Assembly: GCA_023664705.1 (NCBI GenBank)
Contig: JAMPFE010000009.1
Coordinates: forward strand, 1 to 64,000
Direction: 5' to 3'
Source of the DNA: Lachnospiraceae bacterium
GTDB lineage: Bacteria; Bacillota; Clostridia; Oscillospirales; Ruminococcaceae
Length of the DNA stretch: 64,000 nucleotides
Shown here: positions 38,997 through 48,791 of the stretch, one piece after another
Position numbering within the stretch: position 1 is the first letter of the stretch
Layout: the number at the start of each line of letters is the position of its first letter
The notes under the pieces: generated by a model
What the model saw: the letters and a program-made list of their open reading frames with translations, nothing else
The model's database searches: none
Told to the model about the DNA's origin: nothing
Program-made: the position numbers and the translations under genes

Positions 38997-41900
38997 TCAC
39001 ACATCAAACAATGTGAACTGCGCGGACTGCTGGAAGCCCGCGAAAACGCCCATGGCTTTCAGCTTGTCGATGACCGTGCTGTTTACGCCGCTTGCCTGCT
39101 GTATCTCGTCAATGCTTATGCATTCGCCGCTGTCGATAGCCTCCTTGAGCTTTATCGCCGCGTTTTCGCCGCAGCCCGAGACCGCCATAAACGGCATGCG
39201 CAGCTTTCCGTCCTCGACCTTGTAGGTCACGGCGTTCGACAGCTTTGCGTCGACGGGAAGCACCTCCACGCCGCGCATCATCATCTCGTAGACCAGCTGA
39301 AGAGCTTCCGCGACAGCCGTTTCCTTAGCTGTGGGATTTTGCATGGCTTGAATGGTCTTTACGCGCTGCTTGACAGCCTCCCTGCCCTGCATTATCACGT
39401 CCAGCTCCATATTGTCGGTGTGCTTTGTGAGCGTCGCGGCGTAAAATTCCGCGGGCTTGTATATCTTGAACCACGCAAGCTTTACCGCCGCCGTAACGTA
39501 AGCCGCGGCGTGCGCTTTCGGGAACATATACTTTATCTTCTTGCAGCTCTCGACGTACCAGTCCTCTACGCCGTGCTCCTTGAACGCCTGATATATCTCG
39601 TCGTTGAACAGCTTTTTGGCGTTGCCCTTACGCGTTATCTCCATTATCTTGAACGCCATTGAGGGGTCGAGACCCTTGTGCATAAGATAGACCATTATGC
39701 TGTCGCGCGTTCCGATAACGTTTGAAATGGTGCAGGTGCCGCTTTTGATGAGGTCTTGGGCGTTGCCGAGCCAGACGTCCGTGCCGTGCGACAGACCCGA
39801 TATCTGGAGCAGGTCGGAGAAGCATTTCGGCTGTGCGTCGATAAGCATCTGCATCGCGAAGCTCGTGCCGAACTCGGGGATACCCCACGTTCCGCACTGC
39901 ACGCCTATGTCCTCGGGCTTCAGCTTCAGTGGCTCCGTGGACGTGAACAGCTTGTACACCTCGGGGTCGGAGGTCGGCACGTCGGCTATTTTCATGCCCG
40001 TCATATCCTCAAGATGCTTGTACAGCGTCGGCACATCGTGTCCGAGCTCGTCAAGCTTCAGGATAGTATCGTGCAGCGCGTGGAAGTCGAAATGCGTCGT
40101 TATCATATCGCTTTCGGTCTTGTCGGCGGGGTGCTGGACGGGAGTGAAATCGTACACCTCAAATTCATTGGGAACAACAACCATTCCGCCCGGGTGCTGG
40201 GAGGTCGTTCTCTTAACGCCCGTGCAGCCGATAGACAAACGCTCCATTTCGGCGTTGTTGAACGCAAGTCCCCTTTCCTCGCAGTATTTCTTTACAAAGC
40301 CGTAGGCGGTTTTATCCTGAACGGCGGAGATGGTTCCCGCCTTGAAAACGTGATCCTTGCCGAACAATTCCTCCGTGTAGCGGTGAACCTTGCCCTGAAC
40401 CTCGCCCGAGAAGTTGAGGTCTATATCGGGAGCTTTGTCGCCCTTGAAGCCGAGGAACGTCTCAAACGGTATATCGTGCCCGTCGCGTATCATCTCCGCG
40501 CCGCAGTTGGGGCAGTTTTTCGGCGGCAGGTCAAAGCCCGACTGCACGGAGCCGTCCGTTACGAACTCGTTATGGCGGCACTTGGGACAGCGGTAGTGCG
40601 GCGCAAGAGGGTTGACCTCGGAAATGCCCGACATTATCGCGACGAACGACGAGCCGACGGAGCCGCGGGAGCCTACGAGATAGCCGTTGTCCTCGGAATA
40701 TTTTACCAGCTTCTGTGCTATCATGTAAAGCACGGAAAAGCCGTACTTAATTATCGCCTCAAGCTCTCTGTTCAAGCGGCTTTCCACTATCTCGGGGAGC
40801 TCGTCGCCGTACCATTCGTGCGCTCTGCTCCAGCAGAGGTCCTGAAGCTCCTGCTCCGCGCCGTCGATAGAGGGCGTGTAGGTGCCCTCGGGAATGGGAC
40901 GGATATCGTCTCCGACCATATCCGCTATCGCGTTTGTGTTGGTGACGACCACCTCAAACGCCTTTTCCTCTCCGAGATAATCAAACTCCTTGAGCATCTC
41001 GTCTGTGGTGCGAAGATACAGCGGCGCTTGGTTGTCCGCGTCCTTGTAGCCCTGCCCCGCCTGCAAAACGGTACGGAAAATGGCGTCCTCCTTGTCCTTG
41101 AAATGAACGTCGCAGGTGGCGACGCACATTTTGCCGAGCTTGTCCGCGAGGCTGACGATGCGCCTGTTCAACATTCGCAGACCCTCCTCGTCGGGAACGC
41201 GACCCTCGCGTATAAGAAACGCGTTGTTGGCTGTCGGCTGGATCTCGAGGTAATCATACGTCTCGGCGATTTTTTCTATCTCCTCCTGCGGCTTGTTGTC
41301 GAGAATGGCGCGGAAAAGCTCGCCCGCCTCGCAAGCAGAGCCGATTATAAGACCCTCGCGGTACTTTTGCAGCTCCGACAGCGGTATTCGCGGCTTTTTG
41401 TAAAAATATTCCAAGTTGGACAGCGAAACCAGCTTGTATAGATTTTTCAGTCCCGCCTTGTTCTTTACAAGTATTATCATATGGTACGTCGGGAGCTTTT
41501 TCGGGTCAACGTCGCCGAGTATGCCGTTCAGGTCGCCGAACTTCTCGAGCGTTCCGAGCTTGCCCGCGTCGGACAGCAGCCGCAGAAAGATAGCGGTTAG
41601 CATCTTCGCGTCGTCGATGGCGCGGTGATGATTGAAATCGCCGAGCTTGTACTGCTTTGCGACGGTATCGAGCTTGTGATTTTTGAGGTTCGGCAGCGCC
41701 GCCCTGCAAAGCGCTACAGTGTCGATCGAGCTGAACGCGTATTCCTTGCCCTGCCGCTCGCACGCCGCCTTGATAAAGGACGTATCGAACGAAGCGTTAT
41801 GCGCGACAAGAACGGCGTTTCCCGCAAATTCAAGGAAATCCGCGAGCGCCTTTTGCTCGTCGGGAGCGTCGGCTACCATATCGTCCGTGATGCCCGTAAT

Positions 41901-43334
41901 CTCGGTTATATTCTCGGGAATGGGGATCCGAGGATTTACAAAGGTTCGGAACTCCCCGACTATTTCGCGGTTTTTCAGCTTTACGGCGCCTATCTCGGTC
42001 ATTCTGTCGTTGACGGAGGAAAGCCCCGTAGTCTCAAGGTCGAAAACCACTATCTCGCCGTCGACGGGATAATCCGAGCACCCCGAGATAAGCGAGCCGC
42101 TGTCGTTGACAAAATACGCCTCAACGCCGTATATGAGCTTCATTACCTTTTCGGGTTTGTTTATCTTCTCTATAGTGTTCATCGCCTCGGGGTAAGCCTG
42201 CAAATTTCCGTGGTCGGTTATCGCGACAGCCTTGTGTCCCCATGCGTGCGCCTGCTTTATCAGCTCCGCCGCGGGGGTTATCGCGTCCATATCGGACATA
42301 TTTGTATGCATATGGAGCTCCACGCGCTTCTGCTCGGAGGTGTCCTTACGCGGACGGGGCGTGACCGACGCCATGGAATTAGGGCGTATATTCAGCGACT
42401 TTGTGAACGTGTCGTACTCGAATTTCCCCGAAACGAGCAGCGCCTTTCCGACAGCGATGTTCGCCTTTACGGCGTCGGTATTCTCAACGCCCGTGATGAC
42501 CTTAAGGATATGCGAGGAGGTCTTGTCGGAAAAATACGCCGTGAAAATAAAGGTTTTTCCGTCGCGGGATGTCTTTTCGTCGGTTTTGAACACCTCGCCC
42601 CAAACGGTCGCCTCGTCCTGATCCGCAAACGGCTCCGACATGGGCGCGGGCGGGTCGAATTTGCCCTTGCCGAAAAACAGCTTTGCCGTATCGCCGAAGC
42701 GCTCGTTTTCAAAGCCGAGCATTATCTCGGTCGGCTCTGCGGAAAACTGCGGCCGCCGTGAGCGCCCTCCGCCCGCGGGATAGGAGCGCTCCTTCGGCGC
42801 GGGCGGCTCCTCTTTTACGGAAACGCTCTCAACGGGGGCGTTCTGCTCTTGCTGAACGTATTCTTCAACGTTCAGCTCGTTGTCGGAGGACAGGATAACG
42901 TTTATCTTCCTGCCGAAAAAGCCGTTTACAAACGACTCTATCTTTTTTTCCATGCCGAGACCCGTAAGCAGCTCCCTGCCGCTTGTGCGAAGCGTTATCT
43001 CGTAGGTGTTGTCGTCGTTTGAGAGCTCCGCGCCGTCAAAATAGCCGTTTACCGCGATATTTTTCCTTTTCAGCAGCTCGATAACGTCAAATATGTAATC
43101 GCCGCTGAAAAGGCTCGCGTGGTACTTGGGGTAAAGCGTGGCGTCCGTTCCGAGCGCCGCCGAAAGCGTATCGGAAGCCGTCAGCAGCTCCGTCATCGGC
43201 ACGAGCTCGTCCAACTCCAGATTTACGTTAAGTATGTTTTTCGGCTCGTCGCGCAGAATTTTCAACACGCGCCCTTTTCCTATATTTTCGGGCAGCCCCG
43301 CGTTTTCCAACAGATCAAATAACGTTGCGCTCAT
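38997..43334 (-). CDS. polC: DNA polymerase III alpha subunit, PolC type
   Basis: Main replicative polymerase of Firmicutes. 1445 residues in the order: N-terminal domain, OB fold (about 240-320), PHP start VELHMHTNMSDMDA (about 335-348), inserted DEDD exonuclease with VFDLETTGLSSVNDRMTE (about 428-445) and HRAIDDAKM, rest of PHP, polymerase core with PDIDLNFSGE (about 970) containing the catalytic aspartates, and a zinc motif CPKCRHNEF...CPNCGAE (about 920-950). Between N-domain and OB is a Pro/Glu-rich linker. Full length. It ends the hom-to-polC operon. Confidence 0.96.
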   Translation of the reverse strand: MSATLFDLLENAGLPENIGKGRVLKILRDEPKNILNVNLELDELVPMTELLTASDTLSAALGTDATLYPKYHASLFSGDYIFDVIELLKRKNIAVNGYFDGAELSNDDNTYEITLRTSGRELLTGLGMEKKIESFVNGFFGRKINVILSSDNELNVEEYVQQEQNAPVESVSVKEEPPAPKERSYPAGGGRSRRPQFSAEPTEIMLGFENERFGDTAKLFFGKGKFDPPAPMSEPFADQDEATVWGEVFKTDEKTSRDGKTFIFTAYFSDKTSSHILKVITGVENTDAVKANIAVGKALLVSGKFEYDTFTKSLNIRPNSMASVTPRPRKDTSEQKRVELHMHTNMSDMDAITPAAELIKQAHAWGHKAVAITDHGNLQAYPEAMNTIEKINKPEKVMKLIYGVEAYFVNDSGSLISGCSDYPVDGEIVVFDLETTGLSSVNDRMTEIGAVKLKNREIVGEFRTFVNPRIPIPENITEITGITDDMVADAPDEQKALADFLEFAGNAVLVAHNASFDTSFIKAACERQGKEYAFSSIDTVALCRAALPNLKNHKLDTVAKQYKLGDFNHHRAIDDAKMLTAIFLRLLSDAGKLGTLEKFGDLNGILGDVDPKKLPTYHMIILVKNKAGLKNLYKLVSLSNLEYFYKKPRIPLSELQKYREGLIIGSACEAGELFRAILDNKPQEEIEKIAETYDYLEIQPTANNAFLIREGRVPDEEGLRMLNRRIVSLADKLGKMCVATCDVHFKDKEDAIFRTVLQAGQGYKDADNQAPLYLRTTDEMLKEFDYLGEEKAFEVVVTNTNAIADMVGDDIRPIPEGTYTPSIDGAEQELQDLCWSRAHEWYGDELPEIVESRLNRELEAIIKYGFSVLYMIAQKLVKYSEDNGYLVGSRGSVGSSFVAIMSGISEVNPLAPHYRCPKCRHNEFVTDGSVQSGFDLPPKNCPNCGAEMIRDGHDIPFETFLGFKGDKAPDIDLNFSGEVQGKVHRYTEELFGKDHVFKAGTISAVQDKTAYGFVKKYCEERGLAFNNAEMERLSIGCTGVKRTTSQHPGGMVVVPNEFEVYDFTPVQHPADKTESDMITTHFDFHALHDTILKLDELGHDVPTLYKHLEDMTGMKIADVPTSDPEVYKLFTSTEPLKLKPEDIGVQCGTWGIPEFGTSFAMQMLIDAQPKCFSDLLQISGLSHGTDVWLGNAQDLIKSGTCTISNVIGTRDSIMVYLMHKGLDPSMAFKIMEITRKGNAKKLFNDEIYQAFKEHGVEDWYVESCKKIKYMFPKAHAAAYVTAAVKLAWFKIYKPAEFYAATLTKHTDNMELDVIMQGREAVKQRVKTIQAMQNPTAKETAVAEALQLVYEMMMRGVEVLPVDAKLSNAVTYKVEDGKLRMPFMAVSGCGENAAIKLKEAIDSGECISIDEIQQASGVNSTVIDKLKAMGVFAGFQQSAQFTLFDV

Positions 43335-44381
43335 TCAAATTCCCTCTCTATAAAGCTTTTCCGTTTCCTTTTTCAATTCGTCCAATAGCATGCTTTCGGG
43401 CACCTTTCGGAGTATCTCGCCCTTGCGGAAAATAATGCCCTCGCCGTTTCCCCCCGCTATTCCGATGTCGGCTTCGCGGGCCTCTCCGGGACCGTTTACC
43501 GCGCAGCCCATGACCGCGACCTTGAGGGGCTTGTCAACGTCTCTCAGCAGCTCCTCAACTCTTTCGGCAAGCGATATCAGGTCGATTTTCGTGCGTCCGC
43601 AGGTCGGGCAGGAAACTATCTCCACGCCGCCCCCGAGACCGCATGCCTTCAGAATATCCTTAGCGGCGTATACCTCCTTCACGGGGTCGGCGGTAAGTGA
43701 AACCCGGATAGTGTCGCCTATCCCGTCGCAGAGCAGCGAGCCTATCCCGACGGCGGACTTCAGCACGCCCATATGCTCCGTGCCCGCCTCTGTAACGCCC
43801 AAGTGCAGCGGATAAGCGGTTTGCTCGGCGAGCAGCCTGTAAGCCTTTATCATAGTCCGCACGTCCGAGGACTTGATGCTTATCACGATGTCGTCGAAAT
43901 CGCAGCCGTTCAGCAGCCTTACATGACCGAGAGCGCTCTCGACGAGCGCCTCGGGCGCGGGACCTCCGTATTTTTCCAGCAGCGCGCGCTCCACGGAGCC
44001 CGAGTTCACGCCTATCCTTATCGGGATTTTTTTCTTTCGGCAAGCGTCGGCGACCGCTTTTACATTGTCCGCTCCGCCGATATTCCCGGGGTTTATGCGA
44101 ACCTTGTCGACGCCCGCCTCGACGCAGGCAAGCGCTATCCTGTAATCAAAGTGGATATCCGCGACAATAGGCACGGAGACGGTGTTTTTCAGCGCCGTTA
44201 TCAACGGCACGTCCTCTATTCTCGGAACTGCCGCGCGAATTATCTCGCAGCCCGCCTTTTCAAGCTCAAGAGCCTGCTCGACGCTCTTTTCGACGTTTTC
44301 GGCAGGGACGTTCAGCATTGACTGAACATAGATCTTGCCGCCGCCGAGCGTTAAATTGCCGACATTTACAGTTTTTTTCAA
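43335..44381 (-). CDS. ispG: 4-hydroxy-3-methylbut-2-enyl-diphosphate synthase
   Basis: Iron-sulfur enzyme of the MEP isoprenoid pathway. 348 residues: TIM-barrel half with VPIVADIHFDYRIAL and KVRINPGNIG (about 90-100), and C-terminal cluster-binding half with SCPTCGRTK (about 265) and MGCAVNGPGEA (about 300), the three conserved cysteines. Adjacent to polC with no gap, overlapping rseP by four bases; dxr of the same pathway is two genes upstream. Confidence 0.96.
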   Translation of the reverse strand: MKKTVNVGNLTLGGGKIYVQSMLNVPAENVEKSVEQALELEKAGCEIIRAAVPRIEDVPLITALKNTVSVPIVADIHFDYRIALACVEAGVDKVRINPGNIGGADNVKAVADACRKKKIPIRIGVNSGSVERALLEKYGGPAPEALVESALGHVRLLNGCDFDDIVISIKSSDVRTMIKAYRLLAEQTAYPLHLGVTEAGTEHMGVLKSAVGIGSLLCDGIGDTIRVSLTADPVKEVYAAKDILKACGLGGGVEIVSCPTCGRTKIDLISLAERVEELLRDVDKPLKVAVMGCAVNGPGEAREADIGIAGGNGEGIIFRKGEILRKVPESMLLDELKKETEKLYREGI

Positions 44382-45451
44382 TTAAATCCTCCCGTCGCGA
44401 GCTTTACGATATCGTTGAAGGTCACGACCACCATTAGCAGCATAAGCAGCGCAAAGCCCACAAAATGCACCATGCCTTCGACCTCGGGCTTTACGGGCTT
44501 TCGGCGTATCGCCTCGACTATAAGGAACACAAATCTCGCGCCGTCCAGTGCGGGTATCGGCAGCAGATTGGCCACGCCGATGTTTATCGCTATAAACGAA
44601 AAAGTGCTCATGAAGTCGGAGAACGTGTACTCGCGAACCGCCTCGGAGATGACCGTTCCCACGCCGATAGGTCCCGAAAGGTCGTTGAGCCCGTACTTGC
44701 CGCGCAGCATATCCGCAAGCGTCATTATTATGATACGCGCCGTGGAGCAGCTTTCTCTGAAGCCCTCTACAACGACGTTTTTGAAGTTCTTTTCAAGCGC
44801 GTAGACGTAAAAATCAAAGTATATGCCGTTGGTGCCGTCCTCGTTTTGTGTGGTCATAAACTCCACGTCTTTAATCGTGACTTTCTCGCCGTTTCTGCGC
44901 ACAGTAAAATCAAAAACGAGATTGCCCTCGGCGTTCTTGCGGTCGCTGCTCTGGAGCTTGTAGGTAACGTCCGATACGGAAAATATCGGAAGCCCGTCAA
45001 CGCTCAGAATTTCGTCGTCCTTCATCAGATAGTTATCGGAAACGCTTTGGTCGCGAAATTCGACTATAGTCGTCGAGGCTATTGCCGACGAGGAGCAGAG
45101 CGAGATAACAACGACGATATATCCGAGAATAAGGTTCATAAGCGGTCCAGCGAGGATAACAATCATGCGCTGCCAGACGGGCTTTCGGTTGAACGCGCGC
45201 GGATTTGAGTCGGGGGCGATGCTGCCCTCCTCGTAGCCGCCGTCCTCGCCCTCGAACGAGCAGGAGCCGCCTATCGGCAGCGCGCGGATAACGTATTCCG
45301 TCTCCCTGCCCTTTTTGCGCAGAATTATGGGACCCATTCCGAAAGCGAACTCCTTGACGTATATCCCGCAGAGCTTTGCCGCAAAAAAATGCCCGAACTC
45401 GTGAAGTATGATAATGACGCAGAACACAAGAATTGCTATAACGATAGCCAT
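44378..45451 (-). CDS. rseP: RseP-like site-2 zinc metalloprotease
   Basis: Intramembrane protease of the M50 family. 357 residues: HEFGH (17-21) in the first helix, PDZ domain (about 115-210), and C-terminal ALDGARFVFLIVEAIRRKP (about 300) with the LDG metal ligand, in about four membrane helices. In Clostridia it cleaves membrane-bound anti-sigma factors or signal peptide remnants; no target is encoded here. Two bases after dxr. Confidence 0.94.
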   Translation of the reverse strand: MAIVIAILVFCVIIILHEFGHFFAAKLCGIYVKEFAFGMGPIILRKKGRETEYVIRALPIGGSCSFEGEDGGYEEGSIAPDSNPRAFNRKPVWQRMIVILAGPLMNLILGYIVVVISLCSSSAIASTTIVEFRDQSVSDNYLMKDDEILSVDGLPIFSVSDVTYKLQSSDRKNAEGNLVFDFTVRRNGEKVTIKDVEFMTTQNEDGTNGIYFDFYVYALEKNFKNVVVEGFRESCSTARIIIMTLADMLRGKYGLNDLSGPIGVGTVISEAVREYTFSDFMSTFSFIAINIGVANLLPIPALDGARFVFLIVEAIRRKPVKPEVEGMVHFVGFALLMLLMVVVTFNDIVKLATGGFN

Positions 45452-45453
45452 AT

Positions 45454-46596
45454 TTACTCTCCAAACTTTGTTAACACGTATTTTTCCGCCGCCCTTTGCG
45501 TTTCAAGTATGTCGGCAAGCGACGGGTTTTCTGTGAAATTTACGTCGGCAAGCGCGGAGTTTACCGCCTCGCCGATATCGAGAAAGCGTATTTTATCGCG
45601 CAGAAACAGCGACACCGCCGCCTCATTCGCGCAGTTTACGATACACGGAGCGTTCCCGCCCTTTGCTATCGCCTTTTTCGCGGCGGCCAGGCAGGTGAAC
45701 GTTTCCTCGTCGGCGCGCCCGAACGTCAGCTCTCCGACGTCGAACAGCGACAGCCTTTTCGCGGGACACGGTAGCCTTTTCGGGTAGGTCAGCGCAAGCT
45801 GTATCGGCAGCCGCATATCGGCGCTCCCGAGCTGCGCGATAATTGCGCCGTCCTCGAACTCCACTGCCGAATGAATAATGCTTTGCCGCTGCACGACTAT
45901 CTCAACTTGCTCAGGACTAGCCCCGAACAGCCACACAGCCTCGATAAGCTCCAAGCCTTTATTCATCAGCGTCGCGCTGTCGACGGTTATCTTCGCGCCC
46001 ATGCTCCAGTTGGGGTGCTTGAGCGCCTGCTCCTTGGCAACATTTTCCAGCTCCGAGCGCTTCTTCCCGTAGAACGGTCCGCCCGACGCGGTAAGGATTA
46101 TCTTGGAAAAGCGGTTCTCGCCCGCGCCCGTAAGGCACTGGAATATCGCCGAGTGCTCGCTGTCTATCGGCAGCAGCCGCACTCCGCGCTTTTTTACCGC
46201 GTCCGTTACGAGCTTTCCGCCCGCGACAAGCGTTTCCTTATTTGCCAAGGCAACGTCGTTGCCCGCCTCGACAGCCGAGAGCGTGGGCAGCAGCCCGACC
46301 ATTCCGACGACGGCGTTGACCACCCGTCCGCATTTCAGCGCGGCAAGCTCGCGAAGCCCGTCAATTCCCGACAGTATCTTTATATCGGTATCGGCGAGCC
46401 GCGCTTTTATATCGCCGAAAAACCTCTCGTCCGCGACCGCGACGTACCCGGGCTTGAATTCCCTTGCCTGCCGTTCGAGCAGCTCGGTGCTGCTGTTTGC
46501 GGACAAAGCCCTCACCCTTATATTATGCGCGCGGCAGACGTCTAATGTCTGCGCGCCTATCGAGCCCGTAGAACCGAGCAGCACTATATCGTTCAT
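45454..46596 (-). CDS. dxr: 1-deoxy-D-xylulose 5-phosphate reductoisomerase
   Basis: Second MEP pathway enzyme. 380 residues from the ATG at 46596, which has GGAGGG upstream; nine earlier codons are in frame but lie ahead of that site. Motifs: LGSTGSIGAQTLDV (5-18) for NADPH, ALANKETLVAGG (about 118-129), LPIDSEHSAIFQCL (about 145-158) with metal ligands, SGGPFYGKKRSE (about 173-184), and KITVDSATLMNKGLE (about 199-213). Confidence 0.96.
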   Translation of the reverse strand: MNDIVLLGSTGSIGAQTLDVCRAHNIRVRALSANSSTELLERQAREFKPGYVAVADERFFGDIKARLADTDIKILSGIDGLRELAALKCGRVVNAVVGMVGLLPTLSAVEAGNDVALANKETLVAGGKLVTDAVKKRGVRLLPIDSEHSAIFQCLTGAGENRFSKIILTASGGPFYGKKRSELENVAKEQALKHPNWSMGAKITVDSATLMNKGLELIEAVWLFGASPEQVEIVVQRQSIIHSAVEFEDGAIIAQLGSADMRLPIQLALTYPKRLPCPAKRLSLFDVGELTFGRADEETFTCLAAAKKAIAKGGNAPCIVNCANEAAVSLFLRDKIRFLDIGEAVNSALADVNFTENPSLADILETQRAAEKYVLTKFGE

Positions 46597-46622
46597 ATTA
46601 TACCCTCCGATTAACAAAATCA

Positions 46623-46646
46623 CCCATTCAATAAAGTCTGAATGGG
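46623..46646 (-). other. Hairpin between dxr and cdsA
   Basis: CCCATTCA (46623-46630) pairs with TGAATGGG (46639-46646). Only a short T stretch follows on the minus strand, so it is at most a partial terminator within the operon. Confidence 0.45.
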
Positions 46647-46654
46647 GATTTTCA

Positions 46655-47494
46655 TTATTGCATTATCGGGGACAAAAATTTGAATACCACATACAGAAAC
46701 GGCGCTACAAAAAGCACGCTGTCAAATCGGTCGAGCACGCCTCCGTGACCCGGCATAAGGTTGCCGAAATCCTTAACGTCGTACTGGCGCTTGATGACCG
46801 ACGCGGACAAATCGCCGAGCACGCCCACGCCGCACGCGACCATTCCCACCGGGATAAGCACCGCGTAACTCATTTTTACTTCGGTCGGCAATATCAGGTT
46901 GTACACAAGGCACTGCACCGCGACAACCACTCCGACGGTGATTATGCCGCCGATAAGCCCCTCGACCGTTTTCTTCGGGCTGATATCGGGGCAGAGCTTA
47001 TGCTTTCCGAGGAATGTTCCCACAAAGTACGCTCCCGAATCGCCGAACCACGCGCAGAACAGCAGATACACCACCATAAACACGCCCGGGTAAAAGCCCC
47101 ACGTCGGGTCGAGATAACGTATAAAAATGATACAGCTGAGCGACGTCGGTATGACGAGAGCCGCGCTGCCGCAAGTCGCGATGTTCTCGAACTTGACCGT
47201 TTTATGCCCGAAAAGCATTGTCGACAGCAATACGAGCACATAAACGAGATAAGCGACGACGGTAAAGCGCTTCAGCTGCGGAACGTTAAGCAAAAACGGC
47301 ACGAACGCCGCAAACGCCACGCAGAACCAGCATAGAAACCTATGCTTTTCACACTTTACCGCGTGGATTATCTCCCACGCGCCTATCGCTCCGAATATCG
47401 CCAACACCGCCATATACAGCCATTCGTTGTCGATAAACAGAATACTCACGCCCACCACTATGCCGATAAGCGCGGTCACAATTCTCTTGAGCAT
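46655..47494 (-). CDS. cdsA: Phosphatidate cytidylyltransferase
   Basis: Makes CDP-diacylglycerol for phospholipids. 279 residues from the ATG at 47494 (GGAAAGG site), with about seven to eight membrane helices. The signature is at the C-terminus: GVLGDLSASVIKRQYDVKDF (about 227-246) then MPGHGGVLDRFDSVLF, and SPKKTVEGLIGG (about 175-186) precedes it. 22 bp after uppS. Confidence 0.95.
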   Translation of the reverse strand: MLKRIVTALIGIVVGVSILFIDNEWLYMAVLAIFGAIGAWEIIHAVKCEKHRFLCWFCVAFAAFVPFLLNVPQLKRFTVVAYLVYVLVLLSTMLFGHKTVKFENIATCGSAALVIPTSLSCIIFIRYLDPTWGFYPGVFMVVYLLFCAWFGDSGAYFVGTFLGKHKLCPDISPKKTVEGLIGGIITVGVVVAVQCLVYNLILPTEVKMSYAVLIPVGMVACGVGVLGDLSASVIKRQYDVKDFGNLMPGHGGVLDRFDSVLFVAPFLYVVFKFLSPIMQ

Positions 47495-47516
47495 AAAATT
47501 GCCTTTCCATTGAATA

Positions 47517-48215
47517 CTATATCCCGCCGAATCTGCGGTTCCTGCCCGCGTATTCGCCGACAGCGTATTCCAGATCCTTTTTGGTAAAATCGGGCCAGAG
47601 CACGTCCATAAAGACAAACTCGGCATACGCAGCCTGCCATATGAGGAAATTCGACAAGCGCTGCTCTCCGCTCGGACGTATCACCAGATCGAGCGGCGGC
47701 ATTTCGCTTGTATACAAATTTTTTTCAATAAGCTCCTCGGTTATGTCGTCGGAGGAAAGCTCTCCCGAAGCGCATTTTTCCGATATTTTTTTCACGGCAT
47801 TGCATATCTCCGCTCTGCCGCCGTAGTTCAGCGCGATGCCGACGATGAACCCCGTGTTGTCCTTGGAGGTCTGCATAATATCGGCAAGCTCTTCCCGAAT
47901 ATCCTCGTCGAACGGCTCTGTGTCGCCGAGAATAATAATGCGGATATTCTCGTCGGCTGATTTGCGTATATCCTTGAGATACCGCCGCAGCAGCTCCATT
48001 ATGCCGTTTATCTCGTCGGGCGGTCTGCGCCAGTTCTCGGTGGAGAACGCGTAGAACGTCGCGCATTTCACGCCGAGCTCGCGGCACCAGTTTATCGTTT
48101 TCTTGAACGTCGACGCGCCCTGATTATGCCCGAAATTCCGCGGCATTGCGCGTTTTTTCGCCCAGCGCCCGTTTCCGTCCATAATAAAGCCGATATGCTG
48201 CGGGATATTTTCCAT
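47517..48215 (-). CDS. uppS: Undecaprenyl diphosphate synthase
   Basis: Builds the C55 lipid carrier for cell-wall synthesis. 232 residues: HIGFIMDGNGRWAKKR (7-22) with the catalytic Asp at 13, TFYAFSTENWRRP (about 57-69), and C-terminal DLVIRPSGEQRLSNFLIWQA (about 182-201). The ATG shares one base with the frr stop (TGATG). Confidence 0.96.
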   Translation of the reverse strand: MENIPQHIGFIMDGNGRWAKKRAMPRNFGHNQGASTFKKTINWCRELGVKCATFYAFSTENWRRPPDEINGIMELLRRYLKDIRKSADENIRIIILGDTEPFDEDIREELADIMQTSKDNTGFIVGIALNYGGRAEICNAVKKISEKCASGELSSDDITEELIEKNLYTSEMPPLDLVIRPSGEQRLSNFLIWQAAYAEFVFMDVLWPDFTKKDLEYAVGEYAGRNRRFGGI

Positions 48216-48769
48216 CAGATAGCCATTATCTCCTTATTCTTCTCCTCGCCTATCTTGTCTATCTGCTCGATAAACTTGTCGGTGAGCTTCTGAATATTCT
48301 TCTCGCCCTCTTTAACGTCGTCCTCGGTTATCTCGTTAGCCTTTTTCTTAGCCTTGATCTTGTCGATGCCGTCGCGGCGGACGTTGCGGACAGCGACCTT
48401 GCTCTCCTCGCAGATTTTCCCGACCTGCTTGCAGAGCTCCTTTCTGCGGTCCTCGGTAAGCTGCGGGAACGCTATTCTGAGCACGCGCCCGTCGTTTGTC
48501 GGGTTGATGCCAAGGTCGGACGCTTGGATAGCCTTTTCGATAGCCTTGAGCTGGGAAGCGTCATAGGGCGATACCACAAGAATACGCGCCTCGGCTACCG
48601 AAATGGACGCCATTTGATTTATCGGAGTTGCCGCGCCGTAGTAATCCACGGTGATCCTGTCGAGAACCGTCGGATTGGCTCTGCCCGCGCGGATAGTGCC
48701 GAGCTCGCTTTCAAGCGCGTTTATGCACTTGCCCATTCTTTCCTTTGTATTGTCGATAACCTCTTTCAT
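48215..48769 (-). CDS. frr: Ribosome recycling factor
   Basis: Splits post-termination ribosomes with EF-G. 184 residues, the standard length: RAGRANPTVLDRITVDYYGA (about 29-48), ISVAEARILVVSPYD, FPQLTEDRRKEL (about 105-116) and RNVRRDGIDKIK (about 128-139). 22 bp after pyrH. Confidence 0.97.
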   Translation of the reverse strand: MKEVIDNTKERMGKCINALESELGTIRAGRANPTVLDRITVDYYGAATPINQMASISVAEARILVVSPYDASQLKAIEKAIQASDLGINPTNDGRVLRIAFPQLTEDRRKELCKQVGKICEESKVAVRNVRRDGIDKIKAKKKANEITEDDVKEGEKNIQKLTDKFIEQIDKIGEEKNKEIMAI

Positions 48770-48791
48770 AAATATTCTCCCATCTGCAATA